A stretch of DNA of 64,000 bases from Hydnum rufescens UP504 (lineage: Eukaryota > Basidiomycota > Agaricomycetes > Cantharellales > Hydnaceae), in the NCBI GenBank assembly GCA_014904985.1, contig MU129052.1, positions 101,113 to 165,112 of the forward strand. The letters are read 5' to 3'. The position numbers and the translations under genes were made by a program. Under the pieces are notes generated by a model. It had not been told where the DNA came from and searched no databases. It saw only the letters and a list, made by a program, of their open reading frames with translations. Every line of letters begins with the position of its first letter. The first letter of the stretch is position 1. Of the stretch, positions 1 through 13,479 are shown in pieces.

Positions 1-2677
1 ATTTGATGCCAAAGCCATTGGGTTATCAAAGTACAGAGAATCAGAGTCAGATTCATCAATGAAGGGCTTTGATTGAATGCAAGTAGACCTTGCAATGCCC
101 TTGGACTTCACAGCAGAAGCTGGGGCTTTCTGAGATTTCCATGAGGTCAGTTTGGGCTGCCTTGTTGAAGTCGTGGTTGACTCGGATCCAAAGTCTAGCC
201 CTGCATCTTGGACACAGCAGACTGCATTACCATCCCTGTCAATGACCAATGGGACAGCAGTGTCATCATCAGCATCATCCTCGCCCCATCTTTCAAGCTT
301 AATGGGGCAGCTATTCCCCTTTTGGAACTCGGAAACAAGGAATCTCCACTGTCCACTTTCCCAGCTCTTGTTGGTGTGGCTTGGATGTGGAGCAGGGCAT
401 TCTTCTTCAAGCAGCCACCCAACGAAGCGAATACGATGCCGGCGAAGCAATGCAAGTAATCGGACCCAAGGAACAGAAACCGGAAACCAGGCATGGCCAT
501 TGGAGATGAACAAGTTCCTCAAATACTTTGAGGTCGCAGAGTAGGCCGAGTCTCTGGTCTTAAGTTCATGTTCTCGCTGTACTTTTTCTGCCTCTTCATG
601 CCACTTCGAAATTCCAGTAGCATCCAGCCACTCATTCATGAGTTTAACGAACAGCTCCTCAAGAGACTTCTTCAGATTAAACTGCTTCTTGGCAAGCTGT
701 TGGATTTCTGAAGATCCAAAAAGGATGGCATTCTGTGCATGGGCAGCATATGCATCAGGCCGAGAGCAAACAACAAATGCAACAACATGGGCATCAAAAG
801 TGGCCATGTGCTGAATTTTGCCCATGAGAAGCTTCTTTTTCTGATGGATGTATTTGGCGAGCTTGGTGCCACTTGTGACTTGGACATCCTTATCCACCTT
901 CGATTGTTGGGTGAGTGATCGCAGGTCATCTAGCCATGCCTCTAGGCCGTCGGCGTCCCCATTGAACCGTTCTTTCTCCTTGGCATATTTGAGTTGAAGT
1001 CCACCTGGAGACACTAAAAAGTGGAAGGGGTTTATCAGCATCAACTAAACCATCACAATAAACACGGAGGACTAACGTTTGGGAAGACCAGCAAGTTTCC
1101 ATTTTCAACTATATCCATTGAATGGATTAGGCAGCCACTTGGAGTGGAAAGAGTCACCAAGATTTGCCAGTCGGAGGACTTGATGCAGTGAGCAGTTATA
1201 TTTTTTGGCCATGGCTTCCAAAGTGTGATGAAAGGCCTCAGTAACCCCATGCACTTCATCCACCAGTGCAGTAGGAAAGGGACCCCTATTGTACTGTGGT
1301 TGGTGAGGCTGGCCTTCTCCATCACTGCTCAATCAGGTGTCATTGATGTCATTGTCATCTTCGATGTCGCTAACACCTGCTTCGATATCTGAGCCCAGAT
1401 CAGCATCTCACGACTCCACTTCATCCTCCGAAATTGCTTCCACTCCCTTGCCCTTGCCATAGGGGACCTTGAAGGGTACACGAAGTTGTTTTCTTCGAGT
1501 GGACTTCAAAGTTGGCAAGGTGTGTGCATCAGTCACTGGGAGTTGGATTGATGGCAACACTTGATCCTTGGGATGACGAATGGGCAGCACAGGAACCGGT
1601 GCAGAAGGGCGAGTGCTTGTTATAGCAGGATTCACAGAGGGGCGACTCCCTGACAATGGCAATACGGACAGTTGGGACTCTGGATTGCTTAGGAGGAAGA
1701 AGTTAGATCATACATGAAGAACTGAAACCCAATCAAACATACCTTGACTTCTTAAGAGCCTTCACCAACTTCAGGATTTTGATCTCAAATTGTTCCAGCT
1801 TGAGACCGCGAGTGTTGGCAAAGAAGGCCAATCCTTCAACAATGCCAAGAGTGCCACATGGACCCTGCCTCATCTCTTTAGCAAGACAAGATACATTTAC
1901 ACCTTGAAAGATGTGATTAAGAGTGTGATCAATGAACTCGCAGTCTTCACTGGGATCTGCCCCTTGGTCAGGGAGGGACCAGAGTAGGGTGTCGACCTGG
2001 GTAGCATCCCAGACATAGAGAAGATCCCCTGGGCGTGCTTCTGGAATGCTAGTAGGCAGATTAAGTGCCAATGTCCATGTGTCATTGAGCAATTTGCGAG
2101 GGTCACCAATTTGTTGTGCTTCGTCCAACAGCTGGTCAGGCATATCAGATTCTGGCATAGACCCTCCATCATCAGAGGAAATGTCCATGACTGAGGATGG
2201 TCTGACATGACTGCCAGACAGAAGCACTGTGGGTTCTTCATTGTACCCAAACGTTGAAGATGCACATTTGGGTTCAGAGCTTTGGACGGGTAGGAGAGGA
2301 GGATCATTGGGGTAGTCTACCTGACTGGAAGTAGGAGTTCTATTCAGAAGTGATGCCGATCTCCGAGACTCATGCTGATATTCGACTTTGGGGATTTTAG
2401 GGTGAGATTTGAGTTGGATATATGCCCGATTCTTAGGGGGTTGTGAGGGGGTTGATGCGATGATGCGAAACTTCTTGTTCCTCTGGTTGCCTCCAGGTGG
2501 ACCCAATTTTTCCTGCTGTAGACATCATGTAAGAACAGGAGCAGGGATTCTAAGTAGAGGCGTACATACCATGTTGGCAGTTTCGTCATTGACTTCGTCA
2601 TTGACTTCGTCATTAGCTTCGTCATCTACCTTGCGCCTGCCAATATTGATCTGAGGATACGACAGTTCCTGAGACAT
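1..2677 (-). pseudogene. large hypothetical protein, multi-exon, partial and decayed
   Basis: A long minus-strand gene that runs off the left edge of the window. I chose the Met at 2677, which opens a short acidic exon with repeated NDEV units; another Met at 2737 is possible. Three GT-AG introns fit well: 2516-2569, 1688-1742 and 1014-1076. Joined, they give a low-complexity, serine- and proline-rich N-terminal half and a helical, charged C-terminal half (around 900-540, for example KLAKYIHQKKKLLMGKIQ). The frame is broken three times, at 1408-1410, 1333-1335 and 1105-1107. All three are TGA in one reading frame, and arginine CGA would restore each. I do not recognise a catalytic domain. It resembles the long lineage-specific proteins common beside Agaricomycete transposons, but that is inference. 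The spacing and same-strand arrangement with the next gene suggest they may belong to one unit. Confidence 0.55.
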
Positions 2678-3539
2678 TGCATTCTGTTGCGAATAATAGG
2701 TGAGCTTGAACTTGCAAGACAAGAAATCAGGAGACATACAATTTTGGATGACTCCTGTGCACCTGAGGATGATGGTTCCTCAGATGGGTCATCGAAGGCT
2801 TTGTGTTTGGGGACTCACAGTTGTGATTTTCGGTATGTGACAACTTGGCGCATTGCGAAAACACCCTTCACAAATTTTCTGGCCGGGTTGTTGAAGAAAT
2901 AGTTCTAAAACTCCCCAAGCTCGAAAATAACATTTCAGGGTGATATTGGGCAACACTTCCAGTCGGAGACCCAGTGTATGGTGAGATGGGGACAAGGAGA
3001 GTGTAATAGAATTGTAAAGAGAGTGAGCAATGTCTTGGTCTTGAGTCGGAGAAAAACAATGGTGAAGCAAATGCCACCCCCCGCAGTAACAGTTCCCACT
3101 ACTCTATCCAGGAGATTCAAGAAAATATTCAGGAATTTCCCAAGACCAAGCTGTCTGGAATGTGCTGGCTTGTGGTTCAGAGGTGCGACAAATTTAATAT
3201 GATGGTCCCAAAGGAGAGTGGATGATACGCAAATGATCCACCTCTCCAGCTGAGATGCTCAAGAGATAACTCAGGAGCCTCTCAAGCAGAGTGGTTGGTG
3301 CGTTTTTGGTGCATAGTGAGAACATCTCACTTGGTATTTGCCGATCTATTCAATGCCTCAACAGAATACCGATAAATGCCATTCCCATATGTAGATATAC
3401 ATACATCCATACATACATGCAGGATTAAAAAAAATGAGGTGATGGGACAGGGTAGAAGAACAATGAGAGAATAGCAAAAATATTAATCATCTCCCTCTGC
3501 TACAAATGACCTCATTGGGCTTCAGAAAGAGGGTCAGTG
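2678..3539. other. spacer between the two minus-strand hypothetical genes
   Basis: About 0.86 kb between the presumed end of the upstream gene and the start of the next. I see no convincing ORF on either strand. A short imperfect CATA microsatellite lies near 3400-3420. Any promoter of the gene starting at 2677 should be here, but I cannot point to a specific element. Confidence 0.4.
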
Positions 3540-6500
3540 CTGAACATGAAGAATCCCACTGGATGAACCATTCTTGGGACTCCGTGGACCCAATGGCTCA
3601 TATGCATTGCGAGGGGCGAGAATACCTGATGGACGCATCTCCCAGAGCAGCCGAATCTTTTGCCTTCTGGGCAAGCTCACGAACCAAAATATCGTACAGT
3701 CCTCCAGTAATGTAGAGAGGGACCCAGAATGGCACGATATTGTGGTTAAACCGATCCATGTGGGAATTCACAATCATCACTAAATGTCACTGTACCGCAT
3801 GATCAACCTCATCCAGAGCTTCCAACAGCCACTTTGTGCTGAAATCCACTCGATCCATAACCTGTGGTGGAGGATAATCACAATCATGTACAACTGGAGG
3901 ATAGCGATAGAAGTCCAGGAAGCGATAGTGAATGTAATGCCGTTAAGGAGGCATCTGTGCCAGGAGGTGGAGGAAAGAGGTGTAACTCCTGTAGGTCGCC
4001 AATCTCTCGATGGGGAGGCACATGCTCCAGTAGGGTGGCAAGATCACTCAGGGATGTCTGGTATGAAAAGGACATCTTCGACGTAATCAGGATCCAGCAC
4101 ATATCAAAAGGAAAAAATGGCTTCATGCCAACTGACAGGCACTGAAACAGCCTGTTCAAATTCCCACAGCAAATAATGACCTGAGACAAATCAGTCAAGA
4201 ATGAGGTCCCACCTCCGCTGGGATTTAAAGGCCAGCAACACTTTTTGCTTCTTGCATGCTGGGCCTTTTGCTGTTTTGTTCTTATGAACACGAACCCCGA
4301 GAAGGCCATCATGCATCAGCAATTGGAAAATTGCCTTGATGTCTACATCGGCAGTGACACCAAAGAATTCGATGCGATACCAATTGCCAACAACAACAAG
4401 TGGATTGAGGTCTTCCACCATTTCCCCAGAAGGCTCAAGACCGACTTCATTTGTACCCCCTTGCTCATCACAAGGCGAAAGTGGTGGAGCGATTGGCAAT
4501 GCTGCTTGAAAGGGGGGATCCACTGGCATATGGTCCTGAGGAGGGGGTACAGCTTGCTGCACATCCTGCATTTCGGAATTGCCAGGGTCAGGGGGAGACA
4601 CCACAGGACACACAGGTGTCTCCTGCTCTTGATGGTTGATTTCCATCTCTGGCCCATATTGCTGATTGGGGGGGGAATGAGGAGGGGAATGGCGAGGAGG
4701 GGATCGGTGAGGGGATCAGCGAGGAGGGGATCAGCAGGAGGGGATCAGCGAGGAGGGGATCGCAGAGGGGATCGGCGAGGAGGGGATCGGTGAGGGGATG
4801 GTGAGGAGGGGATCGGCGAGGAGGGGATCGGCGAGAAGGGGAATAGCGAGAAGGGGAATGGCGAGAAGGGGAATAGCAGAAGGGGAATGGTGAGAAGGGG
4901 AATGGAAGCGATGAGGAGAACGGAAGCGGGAAGGAGGCAAGCGACGCGAGGGGGAACGAGAACGAGACCGACGGGAAGGGCGACGAGGAGATGCCGAACG
5001 ATGGGGGGAGTAACATGAAGCGATGGCGGTAATCACCCTGAGAATATCGTTGCGAACCACACTCACCACTGGGTAAGCGACGGCCAGTAACTCGAGGTCG
5101 ATTATTCTTACGTGGGCGTGCTGGCCTTGGATTCGAGCATGGCTGGGACCATCTCTGAAGCACATAAGTCTCCAGGGTGGTGCAGTACACCTTATGCTTG
5201 CTCTGAGCGGCCAGGACCATCAGAAGGATGCGCTCGTGGGCATCTGCATTTCCTGCCAATGCCAGACCCAGGTCCACAGTGACCTGTGCCCACAGGGGAT
5301 CTTCATTCCGGGCCTTCTCAATCTGGGCCACAATGCGCACCTTTGCAGCGATCTCCATGTCATTCAAACGTGGCTCCTCATCATCTTCAACAGACAGATC
5401 GGAATCCAAATCGTTCCACTCTGGAAGATTGGTCGTGGGATCGACCCAAGGGGTTAGATCCTCATGGTCTAGATTGGGGGGGGTAGGCTCTTCGTCGAGA
5501 TCGATCTCAGCATCAATAGCAACGAGTTCGCCTTTTCCTTCCGGTGGCGAGGTCTTACGAGATGGCAGTGGCACCACATGGCAAAGGGTGACTGATGAAG
5601 GACCGAGGAGATTAGTGAGTGTTGCAGCCATAGCACTGTCCACTTCGCGAAGGCTGGCGCCAAACAAACCGTTGAAGATGGACCATATAGACTGATTATT
5701 ATCAGACATGAAGATCGGATACTGGATGTACCAAGGTGATGGATGCTTGACCTCTGCTGCTCGAGACATCTTCCAAATTTCCACAAAATCCCCATGCGGC
5801 TCAGTATGTTCAGTGACACGTTCAGCAGCCTCCTGGGTCTCCAGGTTGGAAATGGAACTGAAGGAATCTAGAGGATGGACCTCCCTCTCCTCCAAAACCC
5901 GAATCCCATGCAAGGGAACACCGTGGCGCTCCAACTCGGTGACTGGGACATCCACATTATCCATGATGAAGAAACAACCAATCAATGAGTGATTGACTCC
6001 AAAACAAGGCGGCTCCAAACCACAGACAAAGGCTATATGATCGAGGGTGTGATGCATGAGAAGTCGTGTGGTTGCAAGCATCTCCGCTTCAGTGTCCTCA
6101 ATGGCCACAACCTCCTTAGTAATTGCATGCTTAGAGTAGGATGCCTGGGCAGCTTCCGGTAGTTCTCGATCCCTACTCTCGACCAGAAGCATCACCAAGT
6201 CAGAGTGGTGGTTGGGTTGGAAGAGTGGCACGTTGTTGAGGTCCAAAAGGAAAAACTGCGCAGCCTCCAACCACCAGCAGTAACAGTCAACATGCGAATA
6301 TAAGCTTCCCGCACATTTCACTGATCCAGCAGTTATTGAGGTACCAATCGTGTGTGAGGCGAACTTTGCCGAATGGTAAGAACAGTGTGGTTCAGTGCTG
6401 GAGGAGATAGGGATGATGCAGGGCATTGCAATTGTAAATGTGCCTCACACACAGCTTGTCAATGAATGACCAGGCCGAATGTGGTTGCTGCCAGGATCGA

Positions 6501-7146
6501 ACATCGCAGGGAGACTCGGGCCAATGTCTATGCAGGGTTTCTCCAGGTAGCATAGAGTTAAGGCCAGAAAACAACAGGTTGAAAGGGGGACGTGCTGGAA
6601 CGGCGCCGGGGTTCTCCAACAGTCCCAATAGTTCCTCAGACATATCCTTCTCCCAAAGGGTATTGGTGTATTTGAGCACCCAGCCTTGGATACTGACAAA
6701 ACGGTCGTCAGAGATAGGCCGTTCACCGATGGCATCTTTGAAGACCAAGTTAGTCTTTGGGAACTCCTGATATGAAATTTATATAAATGCACCACGTCGC
6801 TTCTGCTTGAAGTGACAGAAGTACCGCTCGCAGACCTCTCCGTATGACTCGAGAATTGAAACGACAACTGGGCTTCATGGGGGTGAGAGGTTCGCCCAAC
6901 CGCCATTGCAACGGCCTGGAATTGTCCAAGGTGTCCACGGGTAAAGACTTCTCGGGTTTCGACTGTAGAGCTGGTGGTAGAGGCGGGTGTCGAAGTGTTA
7001 ACTTTCTTTTGGAACTTGGGGAACACCTTCTGTGAGCTGCCAGACGATGACGCTGCAGGGGTAGGAGATGCCAGCGTCGAAGAATGTTCGGTCGTTTGAC
7101 TCGGTTTCTTGCTCGAGGTCGGTCTTTTTGATGTAGTTCTCACCAT
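3540..7146 (-). pseudogene. large hypothetical protein with SR-like tract, decayed
   Basis: A minus-strand gene starting at the Met at 7146 with a Ser/Thr/Lys-rich N-terminus (MVRTTSKRPTSSKKPS). The longest open block is 6426-4588. It holds a conserved-looking core around 5720-5600 (MSDNNQSIWSIFNGLFG), an acidic stretch near 5500-5350, and a tract of SPSRxSPSR repeats encoded by the minisatellite at 4660-4905. A further block at 4646-4191 ends at a TGA (4191-4193), and coding potential continues to about 3540 through more TGA codons and at least one frame change. Near 6790-6750 the frame changes across a stretch too short for a normal intron. No enzymatic family is evident. It probably belongs to the same lineage-specific group as its downstream neighbour. 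Exon structure is uncertain. Confidence 0.45.
4660..4905. repeat. GC-rich minisatellite inside the hypothetical gene
   Basis: Imperfect tandem units built on GAGGGGATCGGCGAG and, further right, GAGAAGGGGAATGGC. On the minus strand they read as Ser/Pro/Arg/Leu-rich repeats such as SPSRYSPSRR and ADPLLADPL. The array lies inside the open block of the hypothetical gene and changes frame-specific composition without creating stops, so length variation here may be tolerated. Confidence 0.8.
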
Positions 7147-7149
7147 CTC

Positions 7150-7760
7150 TCTAACAGACCCGTACGACCCCAGAGCAGACTAACCACTCCAAAGTGCAAA
7201 GATAAGTTTGAGGGATAACTGAGACTCTGAGAGGTCGGAAGGAGAGTTAAAGTTGAGAAGATTTGCATCTGCACATTCGATTGAGGATGCCGAATATTTG
7301 TGCCAAACGTTACGGGACTTGATACTATTAGCCACATTAAAAAGGATACATTGTAATATTATTCCTAAGGCATTATCTATGAGTCTACAGCTGGAGTTGA
7401 TTGAACTCACTTGAGCCACTTCTGAAAACTAACGTGGCTCTTCGGGCGATATAGTGTACTTATGGCAGACTAGATAATACGTGTTTTCAGTATTCCATTT
7501 AAATCATATACATGTGCCAGTCCCACACGAATCCGTGATGCGATTCGAACTCTGTATCTAAAATGCAACAGTCCATTTCCATATATATATATGTTCACAT
7601 GACTCCGTGACACGATTCGAACGCCGTATCCAAAATTCCTTAAAATAACAAGCGAGCAGTGACTCGGGACGCGGCATCATACTGATATAATGAGTTCCTG
7701 AGTTCTTGGCGAATATCGCTCCAGGACGAGGGCATCCCATTCATTTTGGAGTGTGTGAAG
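7150..7760. other. non-coding stretch, no feature recognised
   Basis: About 0.6 kb upstream of the minus-strand hypothetical gene. The ORFs here are short and have no coding-like composition. A promoter for the gene starting at 7146 would lie here. A phrase resembling 'CACGATTCGAACTC/GCCGTAT' occurs twice (about 7530-7560 and 7612-7630), suggesting a small decayed duplication. Confidence 0.35.
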
Positions 7761-8268
7761 GATGACCGGGATTGAGGTCAGAGTCGCTGGACATGGGGAC
7801 GCAGTCTGAGAATCTATCCGTCCGGCAATATAAGCCTGACCAGTTTGAAGAGATGAGTCCACTGAAGGCTTACTGGTTTTTATTTGGATTAAATCCTCTT
7901 CTGTGAGTCTTCCCCAGTGATTGGATTCGGTTCCATTTTCCAAGATATATTTCTCTATCAAGTGACGCTCGTAAAGGTGTCCTAATTTCGAAGATACAAT
8001 GGGGATTTGGGGGGGATAACCGGGATTGAGGTGAGAGTGGCTGGGCATTGGGGCACAGTCTGAGAATCTATCCATGCTGGCAATATGAGCCTGGCCAGTT
8101 TGAGGAGATCAGTCCACTGAAGGCTTACTGGTTTTGATTGGGATTAAATCCTCTTCCATGGGCCTTTCCCCAGTCATTGGATCGGTTCCATTTTCCGAGA
8201 CATAGTTCTCTATGAAGTGATGCTTGTAAAGGTGTTCTGATTTCGAAGACACTGGGCACGTCCCCAGA
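7761..8268 (+). repeat. 254-bp tandem duplication
   Basis: Two adjacent copies, about 7761-8014 and 8015-8268, each beginning GAT(G/A)ACCGGGATTGAGGT and ending in ATTTCGAAGA. They differ by scattered substitutions and small indels, so the duplication is not recent. Neither copy has a convincing ORF. Function unknown. Confidence 0.85.
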
Positions 8269-9239
8269 CAATGCCATTGTTGTTAACTGGAAACAGCCAC
8301 AGCGTTATGACTCATGTCGAAATAGTCACAATAATCGAGCGTCACGTCACACGATTCAACTTAGGGGCTATACGAGTTGCAGTCCAAGTCTGTATCGGGT
8401 ACACCTCTTGGATCTATGTGGACAGGTGTATTGACTGCGGTGTGAATATTTGAAAATATATTGGTCAAAGTCTGACTTGACAAAACAACTGCAAGAGCTC
8501 AAGACAGAGCTTCTTAGCCTGAGCCTGCGTGTGCAAAAGATTGCCTCTCCGTTGGCATCCAAGCTCTCCCAAATGTGTGTTGCACATAGTGATTTTCTCC
8601 ACTAACAAATGAACACGCCTGTTTCTCCTACACCTTTAGCTCCACCATTCGCAAATCTATCACCTGTGTTCTGACTGTCACCAACCAAAAAGCATGCCAG
8701 AATCTGTGAGAATATTACAAGAACAAGAAGTACCTTCCTCTGGATGGACCTGCACATAAAGAAAACCCATGCCATCCGCCATCGATTGACAAGGGTGGGT
8801 TACCCCCTTCTTGCTATTCCCCTATTGACGCCCAATGCGCCTAATTCTTTTTTCTGGCACCAGCAATCAGGGAAGACAGAAAAGCAACACAAACAGGACA
8901 TTCACTTCCCTACCAGGAAATACACTCTTAAGGCATGAGGGAGCAAAGTGAAAATCACTCATCAGCTTCGACCTCACTGTCATGTATGTGGAAGAATTTT
9001 TGACTTGGAGGTCAGGAAACACTGTTGTATGAGCGAAAGTGGCCAGTATTGATCAGGCGAGGGTGCAGTTGATATAGCTAGTCTTAGAACATTATTTGAT
9101 TTTTGATTCGTGAACAAATTCGAATTTACTTTGAGGTGCATGTCTCTTGCTGGGGTGTTGAATCGCTGGTTTTCCAGTTTGCATCCGGAAAGTTCATTTT
9201 GACACTGCTTGTAGCCTTATTGCTTGGAATTGTGATCAT
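8269..9239. other. non-coding stretch, no feature recognised
   Basis: Nearly 1 kb between the tandem duplication and the motif array upstream of the KDZ gene. Only short ORFs without recognisable similarity. I see no inverted terminal repeat matching the one found 3' of the KDZ gene. Confidence 0.35.
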
Positions 9240-9740
9240 AAAATCTGTGGACGGGCATTCTACCCAGTCTGTGTGTCCCAGGCTTACACAATCCAGTTTG
9301 ACAGACAGAGTCATCGCTCGTGAACAAACATTCTACCCAGTCTGGGTTTACGCAACCTGGTTCGACAGTACTGATTACTGCCACGTATTGGGTCCACCAT
9401 TCTGATTGGCATCACACTTGTTGCTCTGTAAAATCCGTGAACAAGCATTCTACCCAGTCTGCATGTTCCGTCACACCACTGCTTGTAGCCTTATCACCTG
9501 GAATTGTGATCATAAAATCTGTGGATGGGCATTCTACCCAGTCTGCATGTCCCAGGCTTACGTGATCCAGTTCAACAGCTACTGTCAGAGTCATCACTCA
9601 TGAACGAACATTCTACCCAGTCTCAACCCGGTTCGACATTACTGATTACTGCCCACGTATTGGGTCCACTGTTCTGGCTGGTGTCACTCTCATCCTCGTA
9701 AAATCCATGAACAAGCATTCTACCCAGTCTGTGTGTTCTG
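9240..9740 (+). repeat. array of a 16-nt motif upstream of the KDZ transposase
   Basis: The phrase CATTCTACCCAGTCTG, or a one-base variant, occurs six times at roughly 75-115 nt spacing (near 9257, 9329, 9445, 9529, 9608 and 9715). It is usually preceded by GAACAA(A/G) or GTGGA(C/T)GGG. Longer flanking phrases, such as that for 'CTTGTAGCCTTAT', also repeat. The array ends about 190 nt before the KDZ start codon. Its position and spacing resemble subterminal repeats that bind a transposase in other DNA transposons, but that role is inference. Confidence 0.7.
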
Positions 9741-12700
9741 TGTTTAGGCGGTTCATGTGAGTGACACTTGATTATCTTCCTGGCTCCTACTATTGGTGAG
9801 TACAATTCTGTTACTCAGGCCATTGCCCACTAATGCTGATATGTTGGCCATAAGGGTTGTGATTAATTCATCCATAGAATTTGCATATGACTGTCCCACC
9901 AAACCAACAAGCACCACTGCCCATTCACCATGCCTCCCAAACCCTCCAATGTCAACATTCCAATTGATGAGAGCAACCCACAATCCTCTCGTAAGCGTAA
10001 ATGTCCCTCCAGCAGGCTACAAACCCATCCCTCCCCACCAACATCTGCTGCATACTTGAGTGCATATGAAGATAGTATGAGAATGTTCCAAGCTGTGACC
10101 AATTCCATAACTAAATGGAATCCCGCCCATGGGGCATCAAAGAGTATGACCCCCACTGTGAACCTGGGGCCCACATTGGCATCGATGTTTAGAGTGACAC
10201 CACTCCCCCAATCCAGTACCAAGCATGTATCCACCATGCAAGGTACGGCTTGGAAACTCAATCCCAATAGCAATACATTTGTGGCAGTTGTACCAACGAA
10301 TCGAGGCACTAAGGTGCAACGACCGACTCCCCAAGCCAATATATCTAGGCCTCGCTATCACCAAAATGCACCGTCTTCCGAGCCATCCCATCTTCCTGAT
10401 CCTGGTGGTCCATCTATGTTTTCTGGTGACATCGAAGAGGAATTGGCAGCAGGTGGCAGCAATGTTTCTTCTTTAACCTCACCCAAGGCAGTCAAGGAGC
10501 CCTTTGTCATTCAATACCCGCTGTATGCCAGAGATCTTGACCGGATATCTGTGGAGCAGAAACTGTCTCAACATGTGCGTCGACAGGCTGTTGCAGTGCA
10601 ATGTTGGAATTGTGATGTCATACCTGGCTTAATTCATCCATATATGGAGCACATGCATGAATCACAGTGAGGCCAGCTGCCTACAAGCCCTGTGCCACAC
10701 ACGTGCTCTTGCGATGGCATTGGGGTAATGAAGCAGGTGACTGCGGTATACATGGATCATGAGTACATGCTTGGTTTGATCTTGGTCCAGAAACTGGTAA
10801 TTGTCCATCTAGGCCTCAACTATGTGCAACTATGCATATGTCCATGTGCCCCTGCACCTGTCCAATTGGTAAAGCGGGGTTTGTTCCCCTGCTTGCCAGT
10901 GTATCCAGCTCTTGCTGTCAGCCTCGACATGCTGGAGTTTGTGTCCATGTTGTTTGTACACTTGGCTCCAAATGAGACAGCATGGGCAGATGCCCTGACC
11001 TCATTTTTGGCAAGGTGAGGCCATGTATTCGAAGCACAGGACTTGCTCTGCTGACGATTTGCGTCTGCCTTAGGCCAATACCAGGTCCTGGTATGCATTG
11101 TTACTGCCGAGATGGATAAACAGATCAGTGTGGCATGGCATGTAGTCCTCTCGCAAGACCCTGCTGATAGGGGTGATATTCCTCCAGAAACAATAATGTT
11201 ACCCATAATCGATGACTCCACCCCTATAATGAATTGTTTGTACATCAGTGTGCTGAGTCCCGACGGTTGGTCTGTTCGCCAGCCCTCTACTTCCACCACA
11301 GAGAATTCTTCTCAGTCTCATTGCAATTGCTCCACCTGTGCCCAACCCAACCTCCATACTCATTCTAACACCCATTCTGTACCGTCTGATTACCTTCGTT
11401 CTTGGTGTCTGTTGTGCTTCGGAGGTGATGTATCAGGAGGGGGTAAACTGTGAGTATTTTGCAATTTATCCTCATGTCTCTTGCTAATTTAGTGACGTCT
11501 TTTGCAGGCCCGACTTTTTCTTATGCCTTGATGCCTGCTTCGCCATCAGGAGGAACAAAGACTATGATCAGCGGCCAGGCCACAAAAAGCAACTGGGCAT
11601 TCAGGACCCTTGCATTGTTCCACCTGGAACCCACAAATTGCCCTGAAGTTTCCTGGAGATCTGGAAAGCAAGGGTTGAAGAAGCCCATCCTGGCAATCCA
11701 GCTAGGTGAATGTTGAAGAAGGGAGAATATGCCCTGGACAGCCCAGATGCTGATGATGACATTATCGAGGCTGGGCTACATGTCCCAAATTCGTCGCTAA
11801 ATATCTGTGGTGAATCCTTTGTTGCTGCAGATGGTGACAGGGTAAAGACTCCTGGAGAGCACTTCTCAGACACTGGTGTGATGGCAGGTGTATGTCGTCA
11901 TGATCATGTGGTCATGTGGGTGAATATGTGGACTCCCGGTGAACAGCAATTCTATGCATTGGCTCTCATTGACGCGATCATGGCCGAGCTTCCCACGCAC
12001 TGGCGAGTTGGTATCCTGTATGATATCAGCTGCCAGATTCATCACAGCATACTTAAGTGGAATCTGTTGCCTCGGTGGATACCCCGGATTGTGTTTGGAA
12101 TAAGTGTGTTTCATGCATATTGCCATCAATGGGTGTGCCAGCTATGGTACCATCCTCGGAAGGGGGGTGTCTGGGGCCTCACTGATGGAGAGGTTGCAAA
12201 CACCTTTGGAATGATCTTCGGTGCCTCATTCCAAATCTCTGTGTAACCAGATTCCATTGACGTTTGTTTGTTTTGGATCTCCAAATTGAACATCTGGACC
12301 ACTTGAAGATGCAACAGGCAGGTGTCTGGTTGGAGAAGCGTGTGAAAGCTATGAAGGCTCGCCTCATAATTGCTCAGGAGAAGAGAGCCAGAATCCCACT
12401 CAGCAATGAGTTCCTGCAGTCTCAATTTGAAGAACAGTGAGCCTACCAGAGCCGACCTCTCGAGCAACAATCAAAGAAAAAGGGATTCCTTGCTGTTGAG
12501 AAGATCCTGGCTGTCCGTCAATGCCTTGATGCAGCTTGGGATCTTGTTGAGGCCCTCCAGAAGCAACTCATTGCCATACCAGTGTCTGACACCATTGCAA
12601 CTCAGAATGAGGTTGGGGAGATTACATCTGCCCTTGCTGAACAAGAGAAAGTTGTCTCATGCTTGTCGAAGCAAGAGGATGATTTAACTGCCATCCTCAA

Positions 12701-12867
12701 GCTTGGAGACCTGGTGTCATATGACAACCTCAAGAAAATGAAGGATCACCCATGGTTTGAACACCAACTTAATATGCGTGCACTTAAAGCACACATTCTT
12801 GCCAAGGCATGCCAGAGGAATTTCAAGGCACATAATCTCACTGGTGCTTTCAGGAGCAAAGCCTTAG

Positions 12868-12934
12868 GCAAGTTATTCATAGTTGGAGTTTAACTTGTAT
12901 TATATTGTATTAACATTATTATCCTTGATGATAG
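12868..12934 (+). other. probable GC-AG intron in the KDZ gene
   Basis: Joining the exon ending CCTTAG to the one starting ATCACAG keeps the KDZ frame open (KAL then DHSTAEHM). The donor reads GCAAGT, the classic form of a GC-AG intron. The acceptor is GATGATAG and the length is 67 nt. The other KDZ introns in this gene use GT donors. Confidence 0.65.
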
Positions 12935-13479
12935 ATCACAGTACTGCGGAACACATGAATAAAGCATTGAAATGGTGGTATTGGTCAATCAAGAACCTTG
13001 TTATGGACTACAATAAGCACCGACTCAGTATGATCAAGCTTCGCAGATGGCGTGGGATTCCCCATAATGCAGTCATCCCTCCTCCCATTGAGATGAAGGG
13101 TCTTTTTAGTCTTGATGTGTACAATGATATCTGGCAAGATATTGGACTTGCCAATGATGAATTTGGCAGACAGGTCCCTCCTTGGCTAGGGGATGAGGAT
13201 GTCCAAAATGGGATCCAAATTGTTCAAGAAATTATGAATTGCTGTGATGAACTATATCTCTGTGAATGTGAACGGTCCTCTTTGCAGCATTGGTTCAATG
13301 ATGAATCGGCTGCATTGATCGCCGTTTTACAGGCTTCCAAAGGTAAGGGGGTGATATCTGGCAGAAGGGTGTGCTAATTTAGTCTACCTGCAGAGGATGC
13401 TGACCTCCAGTTCTTCTTGTGGGAACATGCTCAGTGGCTTATAGATTTGGGCAAGAGGTGGGGATGCTCCATTGATGCA

